A stretch of 64,000 nt of DNA from Pseudomonas faucium. GTDB taxonomy: Bacteria > Pseudomonadota > Gammaproteobacteria > Pseudomonadales > Pseudomonadaceae. The notes beneath the pieces are model-generated. The model was not told where the DNA came from. It searched no databases and was given only the letters and a program-made list of their open reading frames with translations. The stretch spans positions 248,001-312,000 of the forward strand of contig NZ_BQIP01000004.1 of assembly GCF_021602585.1 (NCBI RefSeq), given 5' to 3'. Position 1 is the stretch's first letter. Each line of letters begins with the position of its first letter. The translations under genes and the position numbers were made by a program. Shown in pieces: positions 38,979 through 47,175 of the stretch.

Positions 38979-39764
38979 TTAGAGCTGCTGGGTAACGAAC
39001 GACAGCATCTGGTCGGCGGTGGAAATGACCTTGGAGTTCATCTCGTAGGCACGCTGGGTGGTGATCATGTTCACCAGCTCTTCGACGGTGCTGACGTTGG
39101 AGTTTTCCAAGGTCTGCTGCAGGGTGGTGCCGAAGCCGTTGAGGCCCGGGGTACCGACCTGTGGCGCGCCGCTGGCGGCGGTTTCCAGGAACAGGTTCTC
39201 GCCAATGGCCTGCAGGCCGGCCGGGTTGATGAAGTCGGCGGTCTGGATGTTACCGATGACCTGCGCAGCCGGGTTGCCGGCGGTGGTGATCGAAACGGTG
39301 CCGTCCTGGCCGACGGTGAAGGTCTGGGCGTCGTTCGGCACCACGATCGCAGGCTCCAGGGCGAAGCCGTTGGCGGTGACGATCTGGCCGTCGGAGTTCA
39401 GGTGGAAGGTACCGTCACGGGTGTACGAGACAGTGCCGTCCGGCTGCAGCACCTGGAAGAAGCCGCGGCCGTTGACGGCCATGTCCAGCGGATTCTCGGT
39501 GGTCTGCAGGCTGCCGGTCTGGAAGTTCTTCTGGGTGCCGACGATGCGCACACCGGTACCGACCTGCAGGCCCGACGGCAGTTCGCTGTCCTGGGTCGAC
39601 TGGGCACCTGGCTGGCGCTTGATCTGGTACAGCAGGTCCTGGAACTCGGCGCGGTCACGCTTGAAGCCGGTGGTGGAAACGTTGGCCAGGTTGTTGGAAA
39701 TGACCGTGAGGTTGGTGTCCTGGGCGGACAGGCCGGTTTTAGCGACCCAAAGAGCCGGAAGCAT
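38979..39764 (-). CDS. flgG: Flagellar distal rod protein FlgG
   Basis: FlgG builds the distal rod. At 261 residues it has the family length, with the N-terminal rod signature (LTVISNNLANVSTTGFKRD) and the C-terminal block (SNVSTVEELVNMITTQRAYEMNSKVI split across 225-255), ending in DQMLSFVTQQL. It sits 47 bp after flgF and 35 bp before flgH. Confidence 0.97.
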   Translation of the reverse strand: MLPALWVAKTGLSAQDTNLTVISNNLANVSTTGFKRDRAEFQDLLYQIKRQPGAQSTQDSELPSGLQVGTGVRIVGTQKNFQTGSLQTTENPLDMAVNGRGFFQVLQPDGTVSYTRDGTFHLNSDGQIVTANGFALEPAIVVPNDAQTFTVGQDGTVSITTAGNPAAQVIGNIQTADFINPAGLQAIGENLFLETAASGAPQVGTPGLNGFGTTLQQTLENSNVSTVEELVNMITTQRAYEMNSKVISTADQMLSFVTQQL

Positions 39765-39811
39765 CAGTTTTCTCCTCGTGCGCCTGTTTTACGGCACCCG
39801 TTCAAGTGTGG

Positions 39812-40552
39812 TTAGCCGAGTTGCAAAACACGCGCCATGGCTTCGTCGCCTTCCTTGGCCGCGTTCATCATCTTCACGTGCAGTTCGAATTGGCGGGACA
39901 GCGCCAGTACCGAGGTCATTTCTTCCACGGCGTTGACGTTGCTGCCTTCCAGAAAGCCCGAAACCACCCGCACGTTGACGTCGGCCGCCGCTGGCTGGCC
40001 GTTGGCGGTGTGGATCAGCCCATCCAGGCCCTTGGTCATGCCCTTGGTGTCGGGGTTGACCAGCTTGATGCGGTCGACTTCGGCCATCACCCGTGGGTCT
40101 TCGCCCATGGAGCGGATGCTGATGGTGCCGTCTTCGCCAACTTCGACTTTCTGCTCGGGCGGAATGGCGATCGGGCCGCCGTTGCCGATCACCGGCATGC
40201 CGTTGCCGGCGCGCAGCACGCCGAGGGCATCGATGTTCAGGCTGCCGGTACGCACGTAGGCTTCGCTGCCATCGGGGGCCTGCACGGCGATGAAGCCCTG
40301 CCCGGCCACGGCCACGTCCAGGTCACGCCCGGTCTCGACCATCGGCCCTTCGCTGAAGTCGGTGGCCGGGCGCTCGGTCATGGCAAAGGCCCGCGACGGA
40401 AAGCTGTCACCGAACACCGGCATCGAGCGCGCCTGCTCCAGGTCGCGCTGGAAGCCGTTGGTGGAAATGTTCGCCAGGTTGTTGGCGTGGGCCTTCTGCG
40501 CCAGCGCGTTCTGGCTGGCGCCGGTCATGGCCACGTAAAGCATCTTGTCCAC
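39812..40552 (-). CDS. flgF: Flagellar proximal rod protein FlgF
   Basis: FlgF is a proximal rod subunit. The start is taken as GTG at 40552 (VDKMLYVAMTGASQNAL) because GGAGG lies 6 nt upstream and the result, 246 residues, is family length; an ATG at 40570 would place the ribosome site inside the gene. The rod motif AHANNLANISTNGFQRD and the C-terminal VSGFLEGSNVNAVEEM are present. A sigma-54 promoter lies 60 bp upstream, so flgF heads its own unit (flgFGHIJKL). Confidence 0.95.
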   Translation of the reverse strand: MDKMLYVAMTGASQNALAQKAHANNLANISTNGFQRDLEQARSMPVFGDSFPSRAFAMTERPATDFSEGPMVETGRDLDVAVAGQGFIAVQAPDGSEAYVRTGSLNIDALGVLRAGNGMPVIGNGGPIAIPPEQKVEVGEDGTISIRSMGEDPRVMAEVDRIKLVNPDTKGMTKGLDGLIHTANGQPAAADVNVRVVSGFLEGSNVNAVEEMTSVLALSRQFELHVKMMNAAKEGDEAMARVLQLG

Positions 40553-40611
40553 AGTCATCCTCCGCTGCACTGGCGAGCGCTTGCCGCTTGCCGCTGCTGT
40601 GCAGGCACTGA

Positions 40612-40628
40612 AGCAAGTTCCGAACCAA
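40612..40628 (-). promoter_or_regulatory. Sigma-54 promoter of flgF
   Basis: On the minus strand TTGGTTCGGAACTTGCT has exact GG-N10-GC spacing and a strong -12 element; the -24 side (GGTTCG) is a weaker match than in the other promoters here. Predicted start near 40601. Confidence 0.7.
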
Positions 40629-40644
40629 CTTTGAGAAAGTGAGA

Positions 40645-40668
40645 AAAAGCCCGTGAATACGGGCTTTT
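40645..40668 (-). terminator. Terminator upstream of flgF
   Basis: AAAAGCCCGT and ACGGGCTTTT pair around a 4-nt loop. T-runs occur on both sides, so it can work for either strand; on the minus strand it would end the flgBCDE transcript ahead of the flgF promoter. Confidence 0.85.
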
Positions 40669-40731
40669 GCGGGGGATGCCTGGGAAGTGGACGCCGGTTA
40701 TCCGGCGCGAGGTTGCCGGTGGCGGCAATGT

Positions 40732-40814
40732 GGCCCTATCGCCGGCAAGCCGGCTCCCACAAGGTATGCGGCTGGCCCCGACCCTATGGGAGCCGGCTTG
40801 CCGGCGATAGGGCC
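40732..40814. repeat. Paired REP element
   Basis: Inverted copies of GGCCCTATCGCCGGCAAG.. (40732-40760 and 40787-40814) face each other between flgF and the small secreted gene. Same family as 6065-6124. Confidence 0.9.
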
Positions 40815-40823
40815 GGTACATCC

Positions 40824-41009
40824 TCACCGCTCCCGGCACCCACCATTGTTGTAAGGCCCGGCAAAGCGCTTCCAGCCCTCCCCCGGCGACCACTGCGAGC
40901 ACACCAGGCGCCCATCCACCTGGCTTTCCCAGCGCCACCACGGCGCGGTGCCCGCCTGCGCCTGGTACAGGCAAAAAGCAGCAAGCAATGCGACCAGCAG
41001 CTTTTTCAT
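40824..41009 (-). CDS. Small secreted protein of unknown function
   Basis: The 61-residue product starts MKKLLVALLAAFCLYQAQAG, a clear Sec signal peptide with a likely cut after AQA. The mature part is about 42 residues, with two Cys (LVCSQWSPG and NNGGCRER), several Trp (APWWRWESQ) and no known domain. The start is supported by CGGAGG 4 nt upstream; an open frame upstream to 41063 lacks such support. It lies 73 bp after flgE and before the paired REP and terminator. I do not recognise a family; a disulfide-stabilised periplasmic or secreted peptide is the simplest reading. Confidence 0.65.
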   Translation of the reverse strand: MKKLLVALLAAFCLYQAQAGTAPWWRWESQVDGRLVCSQWSPGEGWKRFAGPYNNGGCRER

Positions 41010-41081
41010 GATGCCTCCGGCAAAAACGACGAACCCCTTCATGACAAAGGGGTTCGGCCACACACCCTCAAGCAGCGACCA

Positions 41082-42437
41082 TCAGGTCATCTGGATGATG
41101 GTCTGCATGATGGTGCTTTCGGTGGAGATGGTCTTGGCGTTCGCCTGGTAGTTGCTCTGCGCCTTGATCAGCTCGACCAGCTCCTGGGTCAGGTTGACGT
41201 TGGAGCCTTCCAGGGCGTTGGATTCGACGCTGCCCAGGGTACCGGTCTTCGGCGCATCGATGCCTGGGATGCCGGAGCTGTAGGTCTCGGTCCAGCGGGT
41301 ACCGCCAATCTGCTGCAGGCCCTGCTCGTTGGCAAAGCCGGCCAGCGCCACCTGGCCGATGGCGCGCGACTGTTGGTTGCTGAAGCTGGCGAACATGACG
41401 CCGGTGGAGTCGATGCTCAGGCTCGACAGGATACCGGTGGCATAGCCGTCCTGGGACTGCGACATGCGCGCGGTCTCGGTGTTGTAGGAGGTGGTGCTGT
41501 TCATCGACAGCTTCATGCCCTCGGCATTGCCGGTGGCGCCATTGCCTGCCCAGTTGCCGGCCGAATCCTTAACCGCGGGCACCCAACCGGTCATGGTGAA
41601 GGTGTTGTTGGTCACGGTGAACGACGAACCTGCCGGGTGGCCGGTGTCATCGGCCGACATGCTCTTCACCGAACCATCGCTGTTGAAGCTGATGGTGCCG
41701 GTCAGTGGCGTGGTCGACGACGGGTCGAACGGGTTGCGGCCGTCGACCAGGGTGTACATGGTCCACTCGTTGGTGTCGGTCTTGCGGTAGAACTGCTCCA
41801 GGGTGTGCTCGTTGCCCTGGCTGTCATACACCTTGGTCGGGAACGACTTGGTGTAGGTGGTTTCGTCGGAGGGGTCGAACACCTTGTTCGGAACCATGGT
41901 GCCGGTGCCGTCATCGACGGTCAGCGGGATGTCGCCGGCCGAGGAGTTGAGGTTGATGCCCTGGTCGATCAGGGTGGTGGCCTTGGGCTTGAGCGCCGAG
42001 GTGTCGATCTTCAGGTCGGTCAGCACGCCCTTCTGGATCTTGCCGTTGGAGTCGGCGGCGTAGCCTTGCAGGCGCAGGCCGTCGGAGGTGACCACGAAGT
42101 TGTTCTTGTCGGCCTGGAAGGCACCGGCACGGGTGTAGACGCGCGTGCCGTTGTCGGACAGCACGAAGAAGCCCTGGCCCTGGATACCCATGTCCAGCAC
42201 GTTGCCGGTGGTGGCCACGTCACCCTGGGTGAACTGCTGCGAAACCGCAGCCAGGCGCACGCCGGCGCCGACCTGGTTCTTGCCCACGCCCAGGCGGTTG
42301 GCGCCGGCGTAGACATCGGCGAACTCGGCGCGCGAGGATTTGAAACCGGTGGTGTTGACGTTGGCGATGTTGTTGCCGGTGACGTCCAGTTGCTTGTTGG
42401 CTGCGTACAGACCGCTAAGGCCGATATTGAAAGACAT
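41082..42437 (-). CDS. flgE: Flagellar hook protein FlgE
   Basis: FlgE polymerises into the hook. The 451 residues begin with MSFNIGLSGLYAANKQLDVT and the rod/hook motif NNIANVNTTGFKSSRAEF. A variable middle is followed by the conserved C-terminal SNVNLTQELVELIKAQSNYQ and ending in TIMQTIIQMT. It follows flgD by 31 bp. A Ser/Thr-rich centre is usual for Pseudomonas hooks. Confidence 0.97.
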   Translation of the reverse strand: MSFNIGLSGLYAANKQLDVTGNNIANVNTTGFKSSRAEFADVYAGANRLGVGKNQVGAGVRLAAVSQQFTQGDVATTGNVLDMGIQGQGFFVLSDNGTRVYTRAGAFQADKNNFVVTSDGLRLQGYAADSNGKIQKGVLTDLKIDTSALKPKATTLIDQGINLNSSAGDIPLTVDDGTGTMVPNKVFDPSDETTYTKSFPTKVYDSQGNEHTLEQFYRKTDTNEWTMYTLVDGRNPFDPSSTTPLTGTISFNSDGSVKSMSADDTGHPAGSSFTVTNNTFTMTGWVPAVKDSAGNWAGNGATGNAEGMKLSMNSTTSYNTETARMSQSQDGYATGILSSLSIDSTGVMFASFSNQQSRAIGQVALAGFANEQGLQQIGGTRWTETYSSGIPGIDAPKTGTLGSVESNALEGSNVNLTQELVELIKAQSNYQANAKTISTESTIMQTIIQMT

Positions 42438-42468
42438 GAATTCGCTCCTTGTGCCGCGCTAGCGGGCC

Positions 42469-43176
42469 TTAGATACCAATGGTTTGTACGTCGGAGAGGG
42501 ACACTTTGCCGACACCTGCGAGGTTGAGCACCATCTCGCCGGTGGCGTTGAAGCTGACGCTGGTCACCTTGGCCGGCAGCAGGGTGTTCATCTGCACGGC
42601 CTTGCCGTCGACGGTGGTGCTGGCGGCAAAGGTGTAGGTGCCCGGCTCGACCTTCTCGCCCTTGGCATTGGTGCCATCCCAGATGAAGTCGGCATAACCG
42701 GCTTTCTGCTCGCCCAGCTCGATGGTCTTGACGGTGTTGCCGTCCTTGTCCTTGATGGTGACCTTCGCTTCGCTGATCGCCTGGGGCACGACGAACTGGC
42801 CGTTGAAGCTGTCGGCGGTGTCGACCACTGCCTTGTCGTTCTGCACCACCACCGAACGCCCCACCAGCGACGAGGCCTGCAGCGCCTGGGACGAGGCCAT
42901 GGCATTGGTGATGCTGGTGACCGAGTCGTTCAGGTTGGTGATGCCTTCAAGGCTGCTGAACTGCGCAAGCTGGGCGACGAACTCGCTGTTGTCCTGCGGG
43001 TCGAGCGGGTTCTGGTGCTGCATCTGGGTAACCAACAGCTGCAGGAACGCGTCCTTGCCGAGCGCGTCGGAACCGGTCTTGGACGCGGTATCGACGGTTT
43101 TCTTGGTGGTGCCACCGACACCCGATGCCGTCAGGACATCGTTGAGGTTCACACCGCTGGTGCTATCGACTGCCAT
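42469..43176 (-). CDS. flgD: Flagellar hook assembly scaffold FlgD
   Basis: FlgD caps the growing hook. The 235 residues carry the diagnostic LGKDAFLQLLVTQMQHQNPL with DNSEFVAQLAQFSSLEG (about 38-75), and a C-terminal FlgD Ig-like region (VKTIELGEQKAG, FIWDGTNAKGEKVEPGTYTF). It follows flgC by 15 bp. Confidence 0.97.
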   Translation of the reverse strand: MAVDSTSGVNLNDVLTASGVGGTTKKTVDTASKTGSDALGKDAFLQLLVTQMQHQNPLDPQDNSEFVAQLAQFSSLEGITNLNDSVTSITNAMASSQALQASSLVGRSVVVQNDKAVVDTADSFNGQFVVPQAISEAKVTIKDKDGNTVKTIELGEQKAGYADFIWDGTNAKGEKVEPGTYTFAASTTVDGKAVQMNTLLPAKVTSVSFNATGEMVLNLAGVGKVSLSDVQTIGI

Positions 43177-43191
43177 GGTCTGGATTCCTTA

Positions 43192-43635
43192 TCACTGACC
43201 CAGGGTCAGGACTTTCTGCATCATGTTCTTGGCGGTGTTCATCAGCTCGGCGTTGGTCTGGAACGCTCGGCTGGCGGAAATCATGTCGGCCATTTCCTCG
43301 ACCACGTTGACGTTCGGGTAATAGACGTAGCCGTCCTTGTTCGCCGCCGGGTGGTTAGGCTCGTAGCGCGCCTCGAGGTTGCTCTGGTCTTCGACGATGC
43401 CTTTGACCTGCACACCCTGGCCCGCTTCGCCCTGGTCTTCGAACAGCGACTGGCTGCCGCCGGCCTGGGCGTTCTGGAAGGTGGTGGCGAACACCGGGTG
43501 ACGCGCGCGGTAGGTCTGGTCGATGCTCGACGATACGGTTTCGGCGTTGGCGATGTTCGAGGCAACGGTGTTGAGGCGGGTGTTCTGCGCGCTCATGCCG
43601 CTGCCGGCAATGTTGAAAACACTGGAAAGGGACAT
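43192..43635 (-). CDS. flgC: Flagellar proximal rod protein FlgC
   Basis: FlgC is a proximal rod subunit. The start is placed at MSLSSVFNIAGSGMSAQ, giving 147 residues, because GGAG lies 7 nt upstream; a Met two codons earlier overlaps the flgB stop as ATGA but sits too close to that site. Conserved parts include NTVASNIANAETVSSS and ARHPVFATTFQNAQ, and the C-terminal NVVEEMADMISASRAFQTN. Confidence 0.96.
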   Translation of the reverse strand: MSLSSVFNIAGSGMSAQNTRLNTVASNIANAETVSSSIDQTYRARHPVFATTFQNAQAGGSQSLFEDQGEAGQGVQVKGIVEDQSNLEARYEPNHPAANKDGYVYYPNVNVVEEMADMISASRAFQTNAELMNTAKNMMQKVLTLGQ

Positions 43636-43637
43636 GG

Positions 43638-44045
43638 TCATTCTCCGCGCAGGGCCGATACCAGCCCTTTGAATTTACTGTTGAGCAAGGTGAAGCTGGC
43701 CTGGAAACCCATGGCGTTTTCGGTGTAGTTCGATTGCTCGATCTGCGCGTCCACGGTGTTCTGGTCGATCGACGGCTGCGTCGGGGTGCGGTACTGCAGG
43801 CTTTCGTCGTTCATCGCCAGGCCTTCGGCCTCGATGTGCCGGCTGTTGGTGCGGTCCATGGCGAAGCGCCCGCTCTGCTGCTTCTGGCTCTCGGCAGCGA
43901 GCACCGAGGAGAAGTCCATGTCGCGCGCCTTGTAGTTGGGCGTGTCGGCGTTGGCGATGTTGTTGGCCAGCACCTCGGCACGCTGGGCGCGAAAGCCCAG
44001 GGCTTTTTCGTGGATACCAAGTGCCTTGTCGAAGCTGATGCTCAT
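43638..44045 (-). CDS. flgB: Flagellar proximal rod protein FlgB
   Basis: FlgB is a proximal rod subunit and the first gene of the flgBCDE unit. The start MSISFDKALGIHEKALGFR gives 135 residues, the family size; the open frame further upstream runs through the promoter and repeat and is discarded. The rod motif RAEVLANNIANADTPNYKARD is at 20-40. A perfect sigma-54 motif lies about 50-65 bp upstream. Confidence 0.97.
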   Translation of the reverse strand: MSISFDKALGIHEKALGFRAQRAEVLANNIANADTPNYKARDMDFSSVLAAESQKQQSGRFAMDRTNSRHIEAEGLAMNDESLQYRTPTQPSIDQNTVDAQIEQSNYTENAMGFQASFTLLNSKFKGLVSALRGE

Positions 44046-44093
44046 GTCGGGGAAACCTTCGAAGGTTGACCGGAATGTCGTTGGCCTAGGTAT

Positions 44094-44110
44094 AGCAAGT
44101 GCTGTGCCAA
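44094..44110 (-). promoter_or_regulatory. Sigma-54 promoter of flgB
   Basis: On the minus strand TTGGCACAGCACTTGCT has exact GG-N10-GC spacing and near-consensus elements. Predicted start near 44083, leader about 38 nt. Confidence 0.9.
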
Positions 44111-44272
44111 GGTTTACAAAGGCCGTAATTTCTGGGCGGCGAGGGATGCGGGGGCGGCCGTGATGCCAGAAAAGCGGCAAAGTGCTTCCGCCTGATGAGG
44201 GGAAAGCGGCAATTGCCGGGTGGCAAAAGCGGCAAAACAAAAAATTGACGTCAGAGGGGCCGCTTTGCGGCC

Positions 44273-44300
44273 CATCGCCGGCAAGCCGGCTCCCACAAGG
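44273..44300. repeat. Single REP element
   Basis: One copy of the ATCGCCGGCAAGCCGGCTCC.. unit, without its inverted partner, 40 bp beyond the cheR terminator. Confidence 0.75.
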
Positions 44301-44341
44301 GTTTGGTGGTGGCCTTGAAATTGTGGGAAGCCAGTGCGCGC

Positions 44342-44374
44342 AAACAAAAAGGCCGGCAACTTTCGCTGCCGGCC
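44342..44374 (-). terminator. Terminator of cheVR
   Basis: GGCCGGCAA and TGCCGGCC pair around TTTCGC, followed on the minus strand by TTTTTGTTTG; it starts 9 bp after the cheR stop. Confidence 0.92.
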
Positions 44375-44382
44375 CCTTGGGT

Positions 44383-45210
44383 TTACTTGGCCTGGTAGAT
44401 GATCCCCGGGCTGCACTGCACCATCTGGTAATGGTCCGGCAAACCGTTGAGCGCCTCGGACGCGCCGAGGAACAGGTAGCCACCCGGTTTCAGCGTGCTG
44501 TGGATGCGCAGCAGAATGTCCTTCTTCACCTGCGCCGAGAAGTAGATCAGCACGTTGCGGCAGAACACGATGTCGAACTTGCCCAGCGCGGCATAACTGT
44601 CGAGCAGGTTGAACGAGCGGAACTCGACCCGGCTGCGAATCGCCGGCTTGACCGCCCAGCGCCCCGGCTCCTTGACGTCGAAGTAGCGTTGCAGGCGCTC
44701 CTGGGACAGCCCGCGGGCAATCGCCAGGCTGTCGTACTCGCCGGTCTTGCAGTTGTTGAGCATCGAGCCGGAGAGGTCGGTGGCAACGATCTGCGCGCCC
44801 ATTTTCAACTGGCCCAGGTTGCTGCGCTCGAACTCGTCGATGGCCATGGAAATGGAATACGGCTCCTGGCCCGACGAGCACGCTGCCGACCACATGCGCA
44901 GGCGCTGGCCGGGGTTGTTCCTGATGAACTCTGGGATCACCTTGTTCTTCAGCACTTCGAACGGGTAGGTATCGCGAAACCACAACGTCTCGTTGGTGGT
45001 CATGGCGTCGACCACCAGCTCGCGCAGGCCGCCACGCGGTTGCGTCTGGATGCGCTGCACCAGCTCGCCCAGGCTCTTGATGCCCTGTTGCTCCATCAGC
45101 TTGTTGAGACGGCTGGAGACCAGGTATTGCTTATTCTCGCCCAGCAGGATCCCACAGGCTTTCTCCAGGAAGACCCGGAACTGTTCGAACTCCAAATTAC
45201 CCGTAGACAC
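44383..45210 (-). CDS. cheR: Chemotaxis protein methyltransferase CheR
   Basis: CheR transfers methyl groups from SAM to glutamates of chemoreceptors. The 275 residues comprise an N-terminal all-helical domain (about 1-75) and a SAM domain with the CheR motif MWSAACSSGQEPYSISMAI and the downstream FDIVFCRNVLIYFS. Placement after cheV, 52 bp away, suggests cotranscription; the typical core chemotaxis cluster is elsewhere. Confidence 0.96.
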   Translation of the reverse strand: MSTGNLEFEQFRVFLEKACGILLGENKQYLVSSRLNKLMEQQGIKSLGELVQRIQTQPRGGLRELVVDAMTTNETLWFRDTYPFEVLKNKVIPEFIRNNPGQRLRMWSAACSSGQEPYSISMAIDEFERSNLGQLKMGAQIVATDLSGSMLNNCKTGEYDSLAIARGLSQERLQRYFDVKEPGRWAVKPAIRSRVEFRSFNLLDSYAALGKFDIVFCRNVLIYFSAQVKKDILLRIHSTLKPGGYLFLGASEALNGLPDHYQMVQCSPGIIYQAK

Positions 45211-45262
45211 TACTGCCGCCTCTTTTCAATCACTGGTGCCGGGAGCATGCCCCCCGGCTGCT

Positions 45263-46192
45263 TCAATGCGTTGCCTTGATCCGGTCGACCACGCGCTGGG
45301 CCAGGTCGTCCGGCTTGAACTTGGCCAGGAAGTCATCGGCTCCGACCTTCTTGACCATCGCCTGGTTGAACACCCCGGACAGGGAAGTATGCAGGCAGAT
45401 GTGCAATTTTTGCATGCGCGGATCGCTGCGTATCTCTGCAGTGAGGGTGTAGCCGTCCATTTCTGGCATTTCAATGTCCGAGATCATCATCAGGAACTCT
45501 TCTTCCGGCCTTTTGCCCTCCTCCACCAGCTTGCGCAGGTAGTCCAGGGCCTGGCGGCCGTCATTGAGCGCCACCACTTCCACACCCACCGTCTGCAGGC
45601 AGCGGCTGACCTGCTTGCGCGCCACCGACGAATCATCCACGGTCAGCACCCGCAGCAGCACGGCCTTGTCCTGCACCTCGGCATCGACCACGCCGGCGGA
45701 CACCTGCTCGGACGACGGCGCCACCTCGGCCAGCACCTTTTCCACGTCGATGATCTCGACCATGCGGTTGTCCACCCGGGTGACCGCGGTCAGGTAGTGG
45801 TCGCGGCCGGTGCCCTTGGGTGGCGGATGGATCTCTTCCCAGTTCATGTTGACGATGCGCTCGACCGAGTGCACCAGAAAGCCTTGGGTCTTGGTGTTGT
45901 ACTCGGTGATGATCACGAAGCTGTTGCGCGTCTCTTCCTTCAACCCGGGCAAGCCGGTGGCCATCGACAGGTCGAGGATCGGGATGGTCGCCCCGCGAAT
46001 GTTGGCCACGCCGCGCACCACCGGGTGCGACTTGGGCAGCACGGTCAGCTCCGGGCACTGCAGCACTTCGCGGACCTTGAATACGTTGATGCCGTAGAGC
46101 TGCTCGCCATTGAGGCGGAAAAGCAGCAGTTCCAGGCGATTCTGCCCCACCAGCTGAGTGCGCTGGTTGACTGAATCCATTACCCCCGCCAT
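45263..46192 (-). CDS. cheV: Chemotaxis coupling protein CheV
   Basis: CheV couples receptors to CheA through an N-terminal CheW domain (about 20-165, LLFRLNGEQLYGINVFKVREV) and carries a C-terminal receiver domain (about 185-309) with acidic VLTVDDSS and the phospho-acceptor in MMISDIEMPEMDG. The 309 residues are standard. It diverges from flgA, and a sigma-28 motif lies upstream. Confidence 0.96.
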   Translation of the reverse strand: MAGVMDSVNQRTQLVGQNRLELLLFRLNGEQLYGINVFKVREVLQCPELTVLPKSHPVVRGVANIRGATIPILDLSMATGLPGLKEETRNSFVIITEYNTKTQGFLVHSVERIVNMNWEEIHPPPKGTGRDHYLTAVTRVDNRMVEIIDVEKVLAEVAPSSEQVSAGVVDAEVQDKAVLLRVLTVDDSSVARKQVSRCLQTVGVEVVALNDGRQALDYLRKLVEEGKRPEEEFLMMISDIEMPEMDGYTLTAEIRSDPRMQKLHICLHTSLSGVFNQAMVKKVGADDFLAKFKPDDLAQRVVDRIKATH

Positions 46193-46239
46193 GCCTGACT
46201 CCTTTTGGTATCTGCCTTTTTAGTAGCGACTCTGACAGC

Positions 46240-46266
46240 GAGTCGGCACGGGCTTTGCTTTTTTGA
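46240..46266 (-). promoter_or_regulatory. Candidate sigma-28 promoter of cheV
   Basis: On the minus strand TCAAAAAA-N11-GCCGACTC fits the FliA spacing; the -10 is a good match (GCCGA) and the -35 only partial. It overlaps the forward sigma-54 motif for flgA. Confidence 0.5.
46243..46260 (+). promoter_or_regulatory. Candidate sigma-54 promoter of flgA
   Basis: TCGGCACGGGCTTTGCTT has exact GG-N10-GC spacing. The predicted start near 46270 is almost at the flgA start codon, so the leader would be very short. Confidence 0.6.
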
Positions 46267-46271
46267 GCGCC

Positions 46272-47024
46272 ATGTACATGAAAACGACAATTTTCCGACG
46301 ACTGACGCACCTGCTGAGCGGCTCGCTCGCCGCGCTGTGCCTGCTGGCACCGGGCGCTCGCACGCTGGCGGATGCGGTTACCTTGCCTGAACAGCTTATC
46401 GGCGTCACCCAAGGGTTTCTTGAATTCGCCGTCGAGGACTACCTGGCCACCACCCAGACCGTGGGGCGCTATGAAATCCAGGTCAGCCCGCTGGACCCGC
46501 GCCTGCGCATGCCGCTGTGCAGCCAGCAGCTCGATGCCTCGCTGGAAAGCCCGGCGCAGCCGCTGGGCCGGGTGACGGTGCGGGTGCGCTGCGATGGCAG
46601 TGCGCCATGGACGCTGTTCGTGCCGGCCACCGTGAAGCTGTTTCGCGAGGTGGTGGTGGTCACACGCCCGCTGCGGCGTGACAACGTGATCGGCGAGGGC
46701 GACGTGGCCCTGCGCGAGCGTGATGTGGGCACCCTGACCCAGGGCTTTCTCAGCGACCTGGACCAGGCCGTGGGCATGAAGATGCTGCGCTCCACGGTGA
46801 TCGACCAGGTGCTCACCCCGCAGCACCTGGAGCAGGCCGAGGTGGTGCGCAAGGGCGACCATGTGGTGATTACCGCGCGCAGCGGCAGCCTCAGCGTGCG
46901 CATGCCGGGCGAAGCCCTGAGCAAGGGCGGCCAGGGCGAGCAGATCCGCGTGCGCAATCTGAATTCGCAACGGGTGGTCAAAGCCCGGGTCACCGGGCCC
47001 GGCCAGGTCGAGGTGGCCATGTAG
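46272..47024 (+). CDS. flgA: Flagellar P-ring assembly chaperone FlgA
   Basis: FlgA is a periplasmic chaperone for FlgI. The product (250 residues from ATG at 46272, or 248 from ATG at 46278) starts with a basic signal peptide (MYMKTTIFRRLTHLLSGSL) and ends with the SAF-like FlgA domain: VTRPLRRDNVIGEGDVALRE, the segment AVGMKMLRSTVIDQVLT, and VRNLNSQRVVKARVTGPGQVEV. A TTG at 46263 in frame is not favoured. No clear ribosome site is visible before either ATG. It heads flgA-flgM-flgN-flgZ. Confidence 0.92.
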   Translation: MYMKTTIFRRLTHLLSGSLAALCLLAPGARTLADAVTLPEQLIGVTQGFLEFAVEDYLATTQTVGRYEIQVSPLDPRLRMPLCSQQLDASLESPAQPLGRVTVRVRCDGSAPWTLFVPATVKLFREVVVVTRPLRRDNVIGEGDVALRERDVGTLTQGFLSDLDQAVGMKMLRSTVIDQVLTPQHLEQAEVVRKGDHVVITARSGSLSVRMPGEALSKGGQGEQIRVRNLNSQRVVKARVTGPGQVEVAM

Positions 47025-47112
47025 ATTAGGCTGGCGGTGCGCTGGCGCTTTTCCTAAACTGTGTCGGAAACGGGTTCGCGGGCTTGCCGATAGGCGGCTA
47101 TGCATTTGTGCC

Positions 47113-47139
47113 TAAAGTTTCTTTCGGGTTGGCCGAAAA
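47113..47139 (+). promoter_or_regulatory. Sigma-28 (FliA) promoter of flgMN
   Basis: TAAAGTTT-N11-GCCGAAAA is a perfect -35 and near-perfect -10 with exact spacing, 36 bp before the flgM start. It lets FliA drive its own anti-sigma factor. Confidence 0.9.
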
Positions 47140-47175
47140 CAAGGCAAGCGTCCAAATACCCAGAGGTTTCTGATC

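Larger units (their letters stand above)
44046..44341. other. Promoter/enhancer region between flgB and cheR
   Basis: This gap holds no gene. It contains the flgB sigma-54 promoter (44094-44110), three direct copies of the decamer AAAGCGGCAA (44171, 44203, 44226), an AAAATTGACGTCA stretch at 44241-44253 that partly resembles FleQ-type sites, and a single REP half at 44273-44300. Confidence 0.6.
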
